DNA of 64,000 nt from Cycas panzhihuaensis (lineage: Eukaryota; Cycadophyta): assembly GCA_023213395.1 (NCBI GenBank), contig CM041465.1:223207741-223271740 (forward strand), read 5' to 3'. The first letter of the stretch is position 1; each line of letters starts with the position of its first letter. The position numbers and the translations under genes are program-made. The notes beneath the pieces were generated by a model. It saw only the letters and a list, made by a program, of their open reading frames with translations, searched no databases and was not told the origin of the DNA. Positions 19,101 through 31,400 of this stretch are shown piece after piece.

Positions 19101-21780
19101 AATAGCCAGGTCTTATAAACCATGGTTTTACTGTTTAATGTTGTGGGTTTAGTCTTATGATTAAGAAATTGGCCATAAGTATTGTACCCACAATTATAAA
19201 AATGAATAGCATATCATTCCACCATGGCAATGACAATAAAAATGCAGATACAAAAGAAATCAATTTTCTTTCCATAATATGTTTAATGAACTTGTAAATA
19301 TAACATTTCTTTCTTCACTTCAACAATATCTTCAAAACTTGTAAAGTACACATAGGAATTCATTCATTGTGAACAATAAATGTCACATAACATTCTTTGG
19401 GATTGGATTTAAACCATAGAACTGTGATATACATTATTCCATCATGTGACATACATATTTTTGTTATAATTCAAAAATATAGCACTCTTCTTTTAAAATC
19501 CCCAATTTTTTTTAGCGTATTCTTAATACTCGCTAGGGGTTCGATTTATTTCTGTTTTAGATTTCTTCTAATAGAAATAAATCTGAATGTATATTGCATA
19601 CACATGATTATTACTGCATAACCACAATCCATAAAGTTATGGTTTGAACCATGCAATAGTCTGAATTTTGCTGTAGGAACAGAAATCAGATCTTGACACC
19701 ACTTTCTTCTTTTTGTCATTTATTGTGGTAAAACTAGGGCATCTTATTTTGTAGATTTCAGAACCTAACAAATACCATTTTCCCTTTGCATAACTTCAGA
19801 TTTTTATCTAGAAATGAGATTTCTGTTGTAGAAATTGAAACAGAAATTTCAATTTCAAACACTGGGTTTCAATTTTCCACTTTCTAACATTCACTATGGC
19901 ACATCTGGGCATCCCGCTATTCATGCCAGAACTTTTTTATGCATGCTGAAGTATTAATTTCAATTTTGAAAATTTCTCAGAAATCCTCCAGAATGATTCG
20001 AAAACAAAATTTTCTTAATAAATTTTTAGAGGGACTGAATGGGGCTCACTGAGGGGTGTATGGCCTGCACATTCAGGAGCCACATGGACTTGAGTCTGCA
20101 GCTCCGTACAAGCCCTTAAATGGCAGATTCTGTGCAACTATATACTCTAGCTGTCATTAATGGGCTGTACGGCCTGCTTAAGGCCATACGACCAGAAAAC
20201 AGATCGTAGAGTCCTGTGGGGCCCACATGGACCTCCCACAGACTGTACAGACCTGCTTTCAACCGTACAGATTAAACTGACTTGTACTTCTGTCATCTGG
20301 TCATGTGGGGTCCTCCATTCATTCATATGATAAAAGAGAACAAAATAATTTCTATGATAATTTCTGACAAAAGTCCAAAGTCTACAACAAAGAGTTTTTT
20401 TTTTTCATAACAGTAAATACTGTGAATGTAGATGAGTGCCTTGATCCTCTTTGTATCGACTTTGGTTGCACCTTTCATCGATGAAAAAATGATGAAGTGC
20501 CAGTTGGAGCAGGCCAACTACTCTTTTACTCCTTCTAGCTTCTTGCTTCAGCAGTCTTTTCCTGCTCCTGTTATGACCATCTTATTTGCCTGACTCTAGG
20601 TGTGCTGATATAGGAGAAGATCCTGAAGGAGTCTTGTCTTAGACAAGCTGTGGAGTCGTCTTTGAGCAGATTGCCTTTTTGATAATGAATGGGAGTGTGC
20701 CTTTTCTGCACAACTTTTAATAGTTGACCACTCGTTTAAGTTAATTTGGTTTTTCTGAGTTAAGATGGAGGTTTAATTTCTCTCGTGATACATGATTACA
20801 ATTAATCACAATTGTGCTTCATTACTCACTATTCTGCCTTGGCTGTTCCTCATCATTTTGCTCATTTCTATTTTCTGGTCGTTACTGTCATCGCGATCGT
20901 TTATGTTTTCTGGCTGCTACCATTGTTTCAGCCAGCTGTTCCGCCCGCTCGGCTGGTCCTTCTATCAGCCATTCTGGTTCTGTTGGTGACATTCAATTGG
21001 TACCATTTCACTGCTTCTTGTATTGTTCTAGAATACTGGTGTTGTTCTGTGTGTTGAGGTGCTGTTCCACACTTTGTTAATGTTGTTCTGCCACTGCCAC
21101 TGCAATTCTAACTAGTGTGTGCTAGTTCTACTCAATATAAAAATGGGAAAGATTGGGAAATGGTAATATTAGAGATAGCAGTAAAAAGAGAGCTCCAGTA
21201 CCATTCTGAAATTTGAATTGCAAAATGGTACAGCATGTACTGTTCTGATTTTCAAAGCAGTACAGCTCCAAAAAAATGCTACACAATCTGAAGGAAGAAA
21301 AGACACAAGAATCTTAGATGTGAGCAAGGCAAGGGGCTTTAAAGCAAGCCAATATGCATATTGGTTTTCTTAGCATCAAATACCGCCAACACACAGCAAG
21401 AGCTCTAACCAGCACTATAATCAGCACTCAACAGGAGGGAAAAGTTATGAGAGGCAATGAAAGACAAGTATGCAGCATCAAATTCATTCCTTATTCATCA
21501 ATCGGTTCACTTACAATTATAATGGCTTGGCAGCCCTGTCAGGGTTGCCAGGATCCTCAACCATGCACAATTCTCTAGCTCTTACCCAACCTGGTCTCTC
21601 CTATGTATGACTTGTCTCATTTTCCTTAAATACATCAATTAGTTGGTTCGGGGGCTAGTCTACTACAATCAATTCCCTCAAATGCATATTACATTAAGAA
21701 CTGTCAATTACATTTATTATTATGCTCATGTGATCCATTTTCTTAATTCACACATTTCATTAGCTATCAATCCGATAACA
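19101..21780. other. AT-rich non-coding stretch
   Basis: No supported gene. It holds a cluster of related hairpins at 20060-20275 (separate entry). A set of mutually overlapping frames at 20792-21080 looks like shadowing from a C/T-rich region. Confidence 0.5.
20060..20275. repeat. Cluster of GTACGGCC/CTGTACAG hairpins
   Basis: Several related inverted repeats occur: GTACGGCC..GGCCATAC near 20166-20190, CTGTACAG..CCGTACAG near 20243-20270, and partial copies TGTATGGCCTGC near 20078 and CTCCGTACAAGCCC near 20101. Loop sequences also resemble one another (CCTGCTTAA, CCTGCTTTCAA). Confidence 0.5.
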
Positions 21781-21889
21781 GCAGGGAAAATTGAGTTGGG
21801 CTTTGGATGGGCAGATGTTTGAGCAAAAAATAAAATTTGCTGGAAGATGCCCATGCTGGAGTGACATGAAATATGAGGGAAGTGCAAAG

Positions 21890-22231
21890 TTCAGGAAACA
21901 AGATGCTACAAAAATGGGAAGAAATGGCCAAAGCTAAGAAGATGGAAGAACACAAATGTGACATAGATTGGTGAGACATGGAATTATTGGCCAGGGTTAG
22001 AGCAGAGGAAGAAGCAAGAAAACAGATGGGATGAATGGCTGAAGGAGTAATGGCACAAAACAAGTAGCTAAAGGAAGAATTAGAAAAACTGGGTGCAACT
22101 CTGGAAAGCACACCCCTTTCCCAGCAAAGTTTAAATGACCTAGCCCAAGGACATGGATGCAAGGATCAGATGATAGCAGCTGTGGTACTTGACAGGAAGG
22201 AATCATCAAGAGCTCTTTTTGAGGGGAGTGG
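21890..22231 (+). pseudogene. End of a coiled-coil accessory frame of a retroelement
   Basis: With a few in-frame stops the plus strand reads MLQKWEEMAKAKKMEEHK, then LARVRAEEEARKQM, LKEELEKLGATLEST and QMIAAVVLDRKESSRALF. The heptad-rich Glu/Lys/Leu pattern predicts a coiled coil. The purine run GAGGGGAGTGGGA (about 22219-22231) and an LTR start follow directly, so this is the last frame of an LTR element. Comparable frames lie at 9480-11130 and 40870-42420. Confidence 0.45.
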
Positions 22232-22590
22232 GATGTTGACTGGCTAATGGTATTGGCCGTTAGTAATAACTGGTTAGGAAAGAATAAGTTGATGTAATGT
22301 ATACTCAAGGGTAAGATTCATGAGTTAGTAATAAAGATATTGATTAAATGGTAACAGTTGGAGGCAACAGTTCACAGTAGCCATTCATCCAATATCTGGG
22401 CAATATATATAGAAGCTTCTCCAATAGGGCAGGGCATGCTTGTATGGGTAGCATTTGATATACGAGAATAAAGTATTGCCAAACATCACTTGGTTCCATT
22501 TTCTGTTCAAGAATGCTAGTGCGTTGTGATGGTATCATATGTTGCATGCAATCACAATGCTGTTTCAATGCCCCAAACCAGATTTTCAAC
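22232..22590 (+). repeat. 3' LTR of a decayed element (right end uncertain)
   Basis: It starts TGTTGACTGGC directly after a polypurine tract, with a TATA-like ATATATATAG near 22400 and AATAAA near 22465. No second copy or target duplication was found, so the end is approximate. Confidence 0.45.
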
Positions 22591-22739
22591 CTCAGGGAAA
22601 TAGATGCTTGACAGAAGCTTGTGGTCTCATGGTTAGTACTTAGTTACTGATCATGAATAATGATTAACTGGTGGTCACATAGCTTAAGCCTAGCTACTGG
22701 TCATATGGCAGGATTGCAATAAATGTTTTGAAGGTAGAG

Positions 22740-23161
22740 GCTATAATCAAAGAAAACTGTTTGTTTCATCAAGAAAATTCTTCAATATCAGTTGATATTC
22801 ATGCAAATAAGTTTGATATTCATCAGGCCAAAGCAAGGGCTTGTCTTGCTTATCATGAGAATGCTTCTTGCCTTGACAGTGTATAATTGTCTCTGGCAAG
22901 GAGTCTGGCACCATTTCCCTAGACATGGAGGGAAAAATGGAGGCTTCTGTTTATTAAGTTGGTGAAATTTGAAGCATTTAAATGGGTGATGGCTTACAGA
23001 AACAAACTGACTTGTTTTGGGGTGTTTTGCCCAGGTATACCGTTTCTGTGTGGACTTGCTCTAAAATTGCATTGGCAAGTTTTACTCTTGGAGTTATTGT
23101 TGGATTTTCATTGAACAGACGTTTCCGACGATGGGCTAAACGCTGGCTGGATAAATCATGA
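22740..23161 (+). pseudogene. Host-gene-like exon fragments, unidentified
   Basis: An open stretch at about 22745-22881 contains SSISVDIHANKFDIHQAKAR and AYHENASCL, followed by a GT. After a T-rich ..TTTTGCCCAG acceptor at about 23035, a frame reads YTVSVWTCSKIALASFTLGV then VGFSLNRRFRRWAKRWLDKS and a stop at 23161. It looks like the last exon of a protein with a C-terminal membrane span and Arg-rich tail. The phases of the two pieces do not join cleanly with a simple GT-AG intron. I cannot name the gene, and it may be a fragment. Confidence 0.35.
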
Positions 23162-23199
23162 GATGGTTGAGGTCCAAGACTGTGTAACTGTTCCAAATG

Positions 23200-24026
23200 T
23201 TTCTTTCTTTTTTGTGCAGAGCAAATGAAATGTTAGTGGTCATGGAATTTTTGCATAAGCCAACTATAGATTTTTTAATTTTTGTTTTCTTTTTTTAACT
23301 TTCTGTAGTCCATTGGCATATGGCCATTTCAATTGCACTTGTTGAAATGTTTTTTATGACTGTTTAACCCTTTTTTTTGTTTACCGTAGATTCTGTGAAA
23401 CCATTAACATCTATAGCAAATTCAGAATGTCAGGTTTTGGTTCTAAGTGCAGAACCTGTTTGGTCACTTTCACTTCTGTGCTTGAAATCCATTAATCACT
23501 ACTAGCACAGCTCTCTCCCACTGTTTTTGTGTCTTCACGCATACACCTTTTACAACTATCAAAGATAATTAACATTAGTTGCAAGTAGGGACTAATTAGT
23601 CAAAGAATAAATTCGGAATTTGTCAAACATAAATAAACAATAAAACAAAAGACAAATGAGTTTAAGCGACATGCTTGATTAAACTTTAAATAAATTTGGA
23701 GGGAGAAGCTTCACTGTCTGTATTTTGTAATTTTGTCAGTGTATTTGAGGAAAGCTTCACAATTTCTGCTTAAGCTTCAACTTTAGTATTTCACAATGTG
23801 GCAATTTGAAAGTTGCACAGTGATGCCATCATCAAGACAAGGGCATTACATTATATGCTATGTATTTGAGAAGTTACTGCATATTCACCATTGTGCACAC
23901 GTGCAATAATTCTTGTGTGACCACAAGAATGCCATAGGCCACACAATAGGCAAATTCAAATCCAAGGTTGAGCAATGGTAAAGCACTGGTGGGAAAGGAA
24001 TCCTGGACTGTGACAGGAGTCCTAAA
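23200..24026. other. Non-coding stretch
   Basis: AT-rich, no coding signal or repeat pair recognised. Confidence 0.5.
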
Positions 24027-24190
24027 TATTTAATTTTAGGATCAATTTATGTCTCTTATCCTACCAATTTGTTCTTTATTGAGATTCTCACTAATGCCAA
24101 TGTTGGACCCGATTCAATGCCTGAAGTTTCATAAGATTGGAATCCTCCAAAAGCTTATGACAGGATTGTTAATCATTGTAACTAGCAGTA
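24027..24190 (+). pseudogene. Possible exon-like fragment, unidentified
   Basis: With one stop, the plus strand reads YPTNLFFIEILTNANVGPDS then MPEVS (stop) DWNPPKAYDRIVNH. The proline-rich second half reads like natural protein. It is short, isolated and unnamed. Confidence 0.2.
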
Positions 24191-25139
24191 AGTCTACTTT
24201 GCTTTCCTTTGGTATTTTGTGTATACTTTGAAACAGTATGGGAGGAGTGATTCTATGGTATAAAAAACATTTTATGTGGTGACTAATTCACAAAGATCAG
24301 ATAATATTCTGAAATTAGGAGCAGTGATTTAGGTATTTAAATTGGCAGCAAGTCATTGACTTTTTCTTAATGCCAACCAATGCAATTATCTCTTTTGAAG
24401 TTAAATATCTAAAATGCTACATCATTAAGAAATTGATACGATGTGCAAAAAATTTAGCAGAATTTGCCATATTTATGTAGCTTGGAGGAGGAACAATCCA
24501 AATATTCTTGCCAGTGTTTTTAGAGTTATATGTAGAAGCACAAGAATTTATCTAGAACACGAAAATAATACACAAAGAAATCAATTTTATCTTTTAAGAA
24601 TATGTGGACTTTAGTGAGTGCTTATTTTATTAGGAGGAATCTCCTCTAGATAACATTTAGTTAAGAGATGAAGATCAAATGTAAGATGTTAGCAAGATTC
24701 CTTGATTTCCACATACGCCTAGTGAGCAAGATCTGCAAACCCAACCTGTAGAAGAGAAGCAAAAATACTTATGGCTTGAAAAATTTATCTTATCTCAGAC
24801 ATTTACGTGATTTCCACTAATTATTTTTTGACAATATTTAAATTTTGGCTTACGATTTGGGCATTGGCTTCCACCTTATCCTCCAAGATTTATTTAACAA
24901 TTTCCTCTTCTAAAGGGCTGATGTTTGTATAGGTTGCCTATAATCCCTGTCTTTTTTCTAAGGCTCATTTTTCTTTGTTGTAAGGCTTTGATAGGGAGAG
25001 CCTGCCTTTAACTAGTAAGAAGTTTTGGAATTAGCTAAGTGTTAGAATTATTTAATATCTGCATTGATTAGGTTTATAACTTCAAGCTATGAGCCTCCCC
25101 CTTTATGTGTTGTACATTAGTTATTTTTTATTATTATTG
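24191..25139. other. Non-coding stretch
   Basis: AT-rich, nothing supported on either strand. Confidence 0.5.
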
Positions 25140-25354
25140 TGTTGGAATGATGTGTCATGGGGGTTAATCATTCAACACGTCACTTTAGATGTATGTAAGT
25201 TACATTTGTAGGAGTGTTTATATGCATATTAGTTGTGTATTGTAAGTTTTAAAATGAAAGAAAAGTAGATGAATACTATTGAACTTTTGAAACTAATTTT
25301 CTAAGTCTTGATTGTTGCTATCACTCTTTGTTAGATCTTGGTTTTATGCCAACA
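25140..25354 (+). repeat. 5' LTR of a copia element (G), interrupted later
   Basis: It begins TGTTGG and ends CCAACA, perfect 6-bp inverted ends over 215 bp. It is followed directly by TGTTATTAGAGC (25355-25366), a two-mismatch version of the initiator-Met primer-binding site. The interior (25367-25621) is non-coding leader and is cut by chromovirus A. A continuation after 38878 is plausible but no gene of G is recognisable. Confidence 0.65.
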
Positions 25355-25621
25355 TGTTATTAGAGCAAGATTAGGATATTGTGGGACTAGGATTAGATGC
25401 ATGTTTGTGCATGGTTAGATGCATATGCGTGTAGGTTTAGGGCCTATTTTAAGTAGATTAAGTTCATGTGAACAAGATTAAGTTCATGTGTGAGTTTGAG
25501 TAGGATTTGAGTGAGCAATTTTTGAGAGTTTTTAGAGCTCAAAAATAAATATTTTGGATCTATATACTTAAATTCAATTGTGCTTTTCACATGCGTGTTG
25601 CAACAAACTTGTTGCAAGCTG

Positions 25622-26105
25622 TGTAATATAACCCTATCTCCATAAGTTGAAGGAAGTATTAGCATATGGAATCCGCCAAAGGGTTATGTGATCTCATGAA
25701 TATTCTGTAGTACTTACTTATTTAGTAAATGCCTAAATAGTCGTATTCACTTATTTAACAAGTACTCAAATAGTGGTGCTTTTGTATTATCCGTATTTAA
25801 CAAGTAGTTGTGCTTTTGTATTGCACATGCATTTAGTAAGTAGTTGTGCTCACTTATTTAGTAAGTGCTTAGAATAGAGGTGCGAGTTTTTGTCCCACAT
25901 GCATTAGTGGGAAGTAAGCCTTAGTAGTTGAAGCACTATATATACTCTCTCGGGTCTTGATTGTAATTCATTCTTGGTTCATATTACTTAAGAGGAAGAA
26001 CTTTGGCTCTCTTTGGTGATCAATTGTCTCTTTTGGTTCTCTTTAGTGCTTATTATTTCTCTTACTTCTCTCTTTGGAGTCCTCTATTGTGGAAGATACG
26101 TTACA
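25622..26105 (+). repeat. 5' LTR of chromovirus A
   Basis: 484 bp, TGTAATATAACCC to GATACGTTACA. It contains several loose copies of a TTTAGTAAGTAGTTGTGCT motif and a TATATATA box near 25940. Confidence 0.93.
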
Positions 26106-26107
26106 AG

Positions 26108-26123
26108 TGGTATCAGAGGCACC
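26108..26123 (+). promoter_or_regulatory. Primer-binding site of chromovirus A
   Basis: TGGTATCAGAGGCACC, two bases inside the 5' LTR; matches the initiator-Met tRNA 3' end for the first 11 bases. Confidence 0.85.
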
Positions 26124-26985
26124 TTCTAAGGTTGATTTTGTGCAATTTTTTTTTTTTTTTCTAGCGACCTTTCGCACTTACTTATCGTATGCTCTCACCT
26201 CGCCCACTCAGATCTTGGTGATCAGAAAGTAGTGAAAGTGGTGGGTTACTTAATTATGTAAGTGGAGATTTTCAGCAAAGTTTAACACCCGACATGGCCA
26301 ATTCTGTAATAAATTCTTCTTCTTTTTTGACTAAAACACTGTATTGCAGATCCAGATAAGGGAAAATCCCCGTTTGCTTAATTGTGGGAAGTGCTTGGGC
26401 ATAAGCCTTAAAATTCATTGAGAAGTACCACGAGAACCCTTAAGTAGTTGGCCGAAATGTTTGTCAGTGAAACAGGCAATGACCCCATCCCAAATTACAT
26501 TCTCTTCCTTGAGTGTATATAAAGGGCTGTCGTTTTGAGATAAATCCGTGGTTGGGTTTTCAGTAGTTATTTCCTTCAAGAAGTAATTGTTGTGATTTTA
26601 GAGAGCGGTACTTGCTTAGACAACATTTGTGGCTAGTGAGATTGACCATAATCCCCTAGGAAGCCTTCTATTGGGACCTGCTACCTATTTCAGTCAACGT
26701 TATGTTTGAGTTAAACACTTGCAGCGGTCAGACTAGTATCGGCACAAAACAGAACAAACAATTAAAAAGAAAAAAAGCAAAGAAAAAAAAAAGAAGCTTT
26801 TACTTATCAAAAAAAAAAAAAATTTTTTTTGGGTCAACTGTCTATAGACACTCCGTTCCCCTCCCTTTCCCTCTCATCTTTTCATCGCAATTTCTAGGAG
26901 CACCCATTCCATTTTACTTATCCCTCTTTGTAAATTCCTTTCTTTTAACTATTCCCCTCTTCTTTAAATACCTTCTACAATCATC
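26124..26985 (+). other. Leader of chromovirus A
   Basis: Untranslated leader between primer-binding site and gag ATG. It includes a poly-T run at about 26147-26160 and an A-rich run at about 26763-26822. No gene. Confidence 0.6.
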
Positions 26986-27375
26986 ATGGGTCTAACTCAA
27001 AGTGACCTAATCTCACTCTTGGAGAATCAATTCACCACATTACAGAAGGAAGTTAAGACAAAAGTGCAAGAGGTAAAAGTCGATATGTTAAATCTAGCAT
27101 CAAAATCTGACATGGCTTCTATTATGTTCTAGATGGCACAGATAACAATGTAAATCATGTCAAATCAAAATTAGATGGTCCAAATTGCAGCACAAATTTC
27201 TTCTCATCAAGCAGGTCTTGTACCACCACCACCGTCGTTGTTGCTCCTGCGACAACAATAATCATTTCACCATAAAATCAATATTCCAACCTTTGATCTT
27301 GATCTGAATAGGGAAAGTACTCGCAATTGGATAAGTAAATTAGAATCCTACTTCGCCCTCAAGCTAATGATTAAA
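26986..27375 (+). pseudogene. Gag N-terminal part of chromovirus A
   Basis: From ATG 26986 the protein reads MGLTQSDLISLLENQFTTLQ, a helical start. It continues to FDLDLNRESTRNWISKLESY, the start of the retrotrans_gag domain, where element B interrupts it. At least three stops precede the break. The homologous gag of chromovirus C (52395 onward) has the same FDLDLNKDS..WINKLDSYF block. Confidence 0.8.
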
Positions 27376-28441
27376 TGATCCGAATTTGAATGGAAAAGCA
27401 AAACCTTAGTCCAATCGAAACAAATTCAGAACAATATACAATAAGGTTACATTAAATTTAAAAATATTTGGATTTGTCCTTACAAAATTCTATATTTATG
27501 TGCTCTATTGAGCATGAATAGGATTGGTACAGCAATTTGGGAAAGGAGAAATGTGTGTTGGGCGCATTTCGAGCTGCTACATACACTTTGGTACCATTAC
27601 CAACGATTTATGTATGAAGTTTTGGTTGTCGTTCAACCATAAACCCTTTCTTGGAGAAGCTTTCTGCCTGGTGTCTTCCTTGGATTGCTACGGTTGGTTT
27701 TCTTCTTCCTTTGGTTGCAACTAAGCCTTCTTGGGCTTCTTCAATGCTCCCGCGAACAGATCTGGAAACTCTTCCCTTGCTTCTTCCATCTGTTTCTTCT
27801 TGCACCTCTTTTTCCTCCATTTCCTCTATGCAGTCTTTAGTCTTGGAACCATTTTTATTCTTTGGAAAGCTATTTTGTATTAACTCCCCACGATTCTTGC
27901 TCCTCTTACTGCATTTACAGTTGCTGGGCATCCTTCTTCCCCCTTCCTCAAGAAATCTGGGCAGTTTAAAACGCTACCATGTATGTTCATTTTCTAAACG
28001 GTTTTCGTGTTTTAGTTTTTCAACAAACTTTTGATCGGTTGAAAAACTAACTTAAAACGGTTTAATCTAGGGTTTTCTTTCTTCTATTATGTAGAGGACA
28101 CGTACAAAATCGTCCTCCTAAAATTTCGTGCGAAACAGACTCATTTTTCCCTATCAAAATTGTATCCATTTTTTTGTTTTCTATTTTTTGGGTTGCACTT
28201 GTGGTTGCTTTAGGTTGCACTTGCAGACTGCCTGGTTGCACTTGTAAACCACTTGGCTGCACTTGTAGTCCACTTGGTTGCACTTGTGGTCCATATGGTT
28301 GCGCCTGCTTTGTATTTTTAAAGCATCTAAATGGCATTTTTCTACTAAATGAAGATTACAAACATGAAAAATAAATATTAACAAGGCATTTTATATTCAT
28401 TTTAAAGAGTATTATGAAATTAAAGATTCGAAAACGGATTA
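27376..28441 (-). repeat. 3' LTR of element B
   Basis: 1066 bp on the plus strand from TGATCCGAATTTG to CGGATTA (the last CA has decayed to TA). It contains a 21-bp minisatellite at 28191-28312. Confidence 0.92.
28191..28312. repeat. 21-bp minisatellite in LTR of B (left copy)
   Basis: Five to six units of GGTTGCACTTGTAGTCCACTT-like sequence, mostly exactly 21 bp. The right LTR has the counterpart at 33986-34113 with a different unit order. Confidence 0.85.
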
Positions 28442-28442
28442 G

Positions 28443-28457
28443 AACTCCCCCTTTTTA
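28443..28457 (-). promoter_or_regulatory. Polypurine tract of element B
   Basis: Minus strand AAAAAGGGGGAGTTC next to the 3' LTR, where plus-strand synthesis primes. Confidence 0.75.
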
Positions 28458-31400
28458 GGAGTTTATGGCCTCATGAACCTTATAGTTGTAGATGAGGGAA
28501 TTTGACTTTCCCTTTCTCCCTGTTGTACCATTTTGCCTTGCTAGGTGCTTGTCATTTTTCTGCAATCCTGAAGGACTCGATTGTGCCTCTTCTGGTCTTG
28601 ATCTGCTTCCTTTGAAGAATGCAATCATTTTGCATCGGTTCCTCTTTCTCTACTCGCAACTCCTCTAGATTTGGTAAGAGTGGAACTTTGTCTTCATCTT
28701 CATCCAACATGGATGGCTCGAACATCTTCAAATTTTCAACATTCACAACTGAATACATCTTCATGAATTTTGGAAGTTCAAGCTGGAAAGCATTTTCCTC
28801 AATCTTCTTTAAGATTATAAAAGGACCATAACATATAGGGTTTAGCTTTTTACCTTCACCTTGCAATCGTTTCTTACTGAGATGCAACCAAACTCTATTT
28901 TCTTCCTTAAAGGAATAGCTGATTCTATGTGCATCATGCCTCTATTTATATCTCTATTGAGATTTTTGAAGCTGCTACTCAACCTGTTGATGGATTTTTC
29001 CAATTCTTTCCAAGAATCTTTGTGCCTTCTCATTTCCTTCTTCCTCCTTTCCATTTCCTGCAGAAAGTTGAGTAGAAAATTCTAGATTGAATGGACTTGC
29101 AAGCGGAAATCTCAAACATACCTCAAATGGTGATTTCTCGGTGGAGCTATGAATAGCTCTGTTGAAGGCAAATTGCAAGTATGAGAGACTTTCATCCCAA
29201 GTCTTAAGATGCTTGGCATTGTATCCTCGTAACAACTGTACCAACGTCCTGTTGACGACTTCAGTTTGACTGTTTGTTTGAGGATGAAAGGCTGTGCTCA
29301 TCTTCAGCTTCGTATCCATCATTCTCCAAAGCGTTTGCCAAAAATGACTTATAAATCTGCTGTCTTGATTAGAAATGATTGAGTTGGGAAGTCCAAAATG
29401 CTTTCAAACATGCTGGAAAAACAATCTAGCCATGTCTTTCTCTATATGTGTTTTTCTACAGGGAATCAACACCACCATTTTACTAAATCGATCAACAACT
29501 ACAAACAAATAATCCATACCATTTTTGGTCTGTGGTAGTCGTCCGCGGAAATCCATGGAGATACTCTCCCATGGTCGTGATGGAATAGAAAGTGGAGTGT
29601 ACAATTCAAACTTCCTATTGACCGGCTTTGATGTGCTACACAATGTACATTCTCGTACTGCTGTAGTCACGTCCTCCTGCATGTTTGGCCAATACATATA
29701 TCGCTGCAAATTCAGCAATGTCTTTCCCACTTCAAAGTGTCCTACAACTCGAGAGGTGTGAGTTTCTCTTATCCCCTTCGTTCGGTCTGCATGCTTTGGA
29801 ATACAAAGCTTGTCTTGCTTGAAGAGGAGGCCATCTTTCAGCTGAAACTCAGCAACTACTTTTCCCTGTTGTAGCTGCTCAAAGATAGGCTTGAATGCCT
29901 TATCTTCCAAGTACAAATTAACACATTCATCATGGCAGAACGACTGAAATTGCATAGCTATTAACAAACTAGAAATAGCTTGCTGTTGAGGAGGTCTGGA
30001 CAGTAAGTTTGCAATTTTATTTGTCGCGCATTTCTTATACTTGACCACAATGTGAAACTACTGCAAATAGGACATCCACTTCATGTGCCTAGCCTGCTGC
30101 AATTTGGATTGAGTTTGCAAGAATTGCAAAGGCTTGTGGTCAGTGTGGATGACCACCTCTTTTCCTAACAAATACGGTCTCCAATGCTTAACGACTTGGT
30201 ACAATGCATAGAGCTCTTTATTGTAAGTTGGGTAGTTTATGACAGCTCCATTAAATGTCTCTGAATGGTATGCTATCAATCTTCCCTCTTGCTTCAACAC
30301 TGCTCCCATGGTATAGCCCATCAGTCTCAAATTCAAATGGTTTTTGCAACAAGGGTAAGGCTAACACTGGTGCCTCACAAATTTTCTGCTTCAAAAGCCT
30401 GAAAGCTTTCTCTTGTTCATTCTCCCAATGAAACTTTGCATGTCCTCCCGTCAATGCATGAAGAGGTGCTGCAATTTGAGAGAATTTGAAAATAAATTTT
30501 CTTAAATATTGACATGCACTAATGAAACTTCTTACCTCCGTGGTTGTCTTGGGTGTGGGCCAACTGAGAATGACTCTAATCTTTGCTGGGTCAATCTTCA
30601 ATTCTCCTCTTCTAAGTACAAAACCTAAGAAGATGAGAGATTGCTTTCCAAACTCGCACTTCTTCAGATTAAGTTTCAACCGCTGCTCTTGGAGGACTTT
30701 GAGCACTTGCTCGACATGTTGGAGGTGCTCCTCCCAAGTATGACTGAAAATCATAATATCATCTAAATAAACAATTACAAAGTCATCAATGAAGGGTCTT
30801 AATACCTCATTCATCAACCTCATGAAGGTGGCAGGTGCGTTGCACAGACCAAAAGGCATCACCAACCATTCGAACAACCCTTGCTTTGATTTGAAGGCTG
30901 TTTTCCAAGTATCCTCCTCCCGGATTCAAACCAGATGGTAGCCTGATTTCAGGTCCAACTTGATGAAATATCTTGCAGACTGTAGCTGGTCCAACAAGTC
31001 ATCTATCTGTGGTAAGGGACGTTGATTCTTTATGGTGATCTTATTCAAAGCTCGGTAGTCAATGCACATTCTCCATCCTCCATCTTTCTTTAGCACCAAA
31101 ACAATAGGTGAACCATATGGGGAACAATTCGGTTTGATCACCTCTTGCTCCAAGAGTTCTTGAATCTGCCTCTTAATCTCTTCATTCTCCAAAACTGAGT
31201 TTCGATAGAGACTAAGATTTGGCAAAGGTGAATCGGCAACCAGTTGGATTTCATGTTCAATTGCCCTTTTAGAGTGCAGCCCTTTTGGCTCCTAGAATAC
31301 GTCATTGTACCTATTCCTTAGGCCTTTAATCTACTGCACTTGTTTCTTATCCAGCGCTTGCATTGGGGACTCTGCTTACTCTTTTTTTTCCACCTTTTGC

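Noticed and set aside
20792-21080. Three overlapping plus-strand frames with hydrophobic residues
   Set aside because: All three phases are open together because the stretch is C/T-rich with few A; no domain, no conserved start.
21767-22308. Minus-strand frames of 131 and 103 codons
   Set aside because: Antisense to the coiled-coil frame and crossing into the LTR; no motif.
28191-28312. CRISPR-like array
   Set aside because: Units are contiguous 21-bp repeats without spacers, inside a plant LTR.
28174-28374. Cys-rich heptapeptide-repeat frame (metallothionein or antifreeze-like)
   Set aside because: It is the translation of the 21-bp minisatellite inside an LTR; the opposite strand is equally open, and the array differs in the other LTR.
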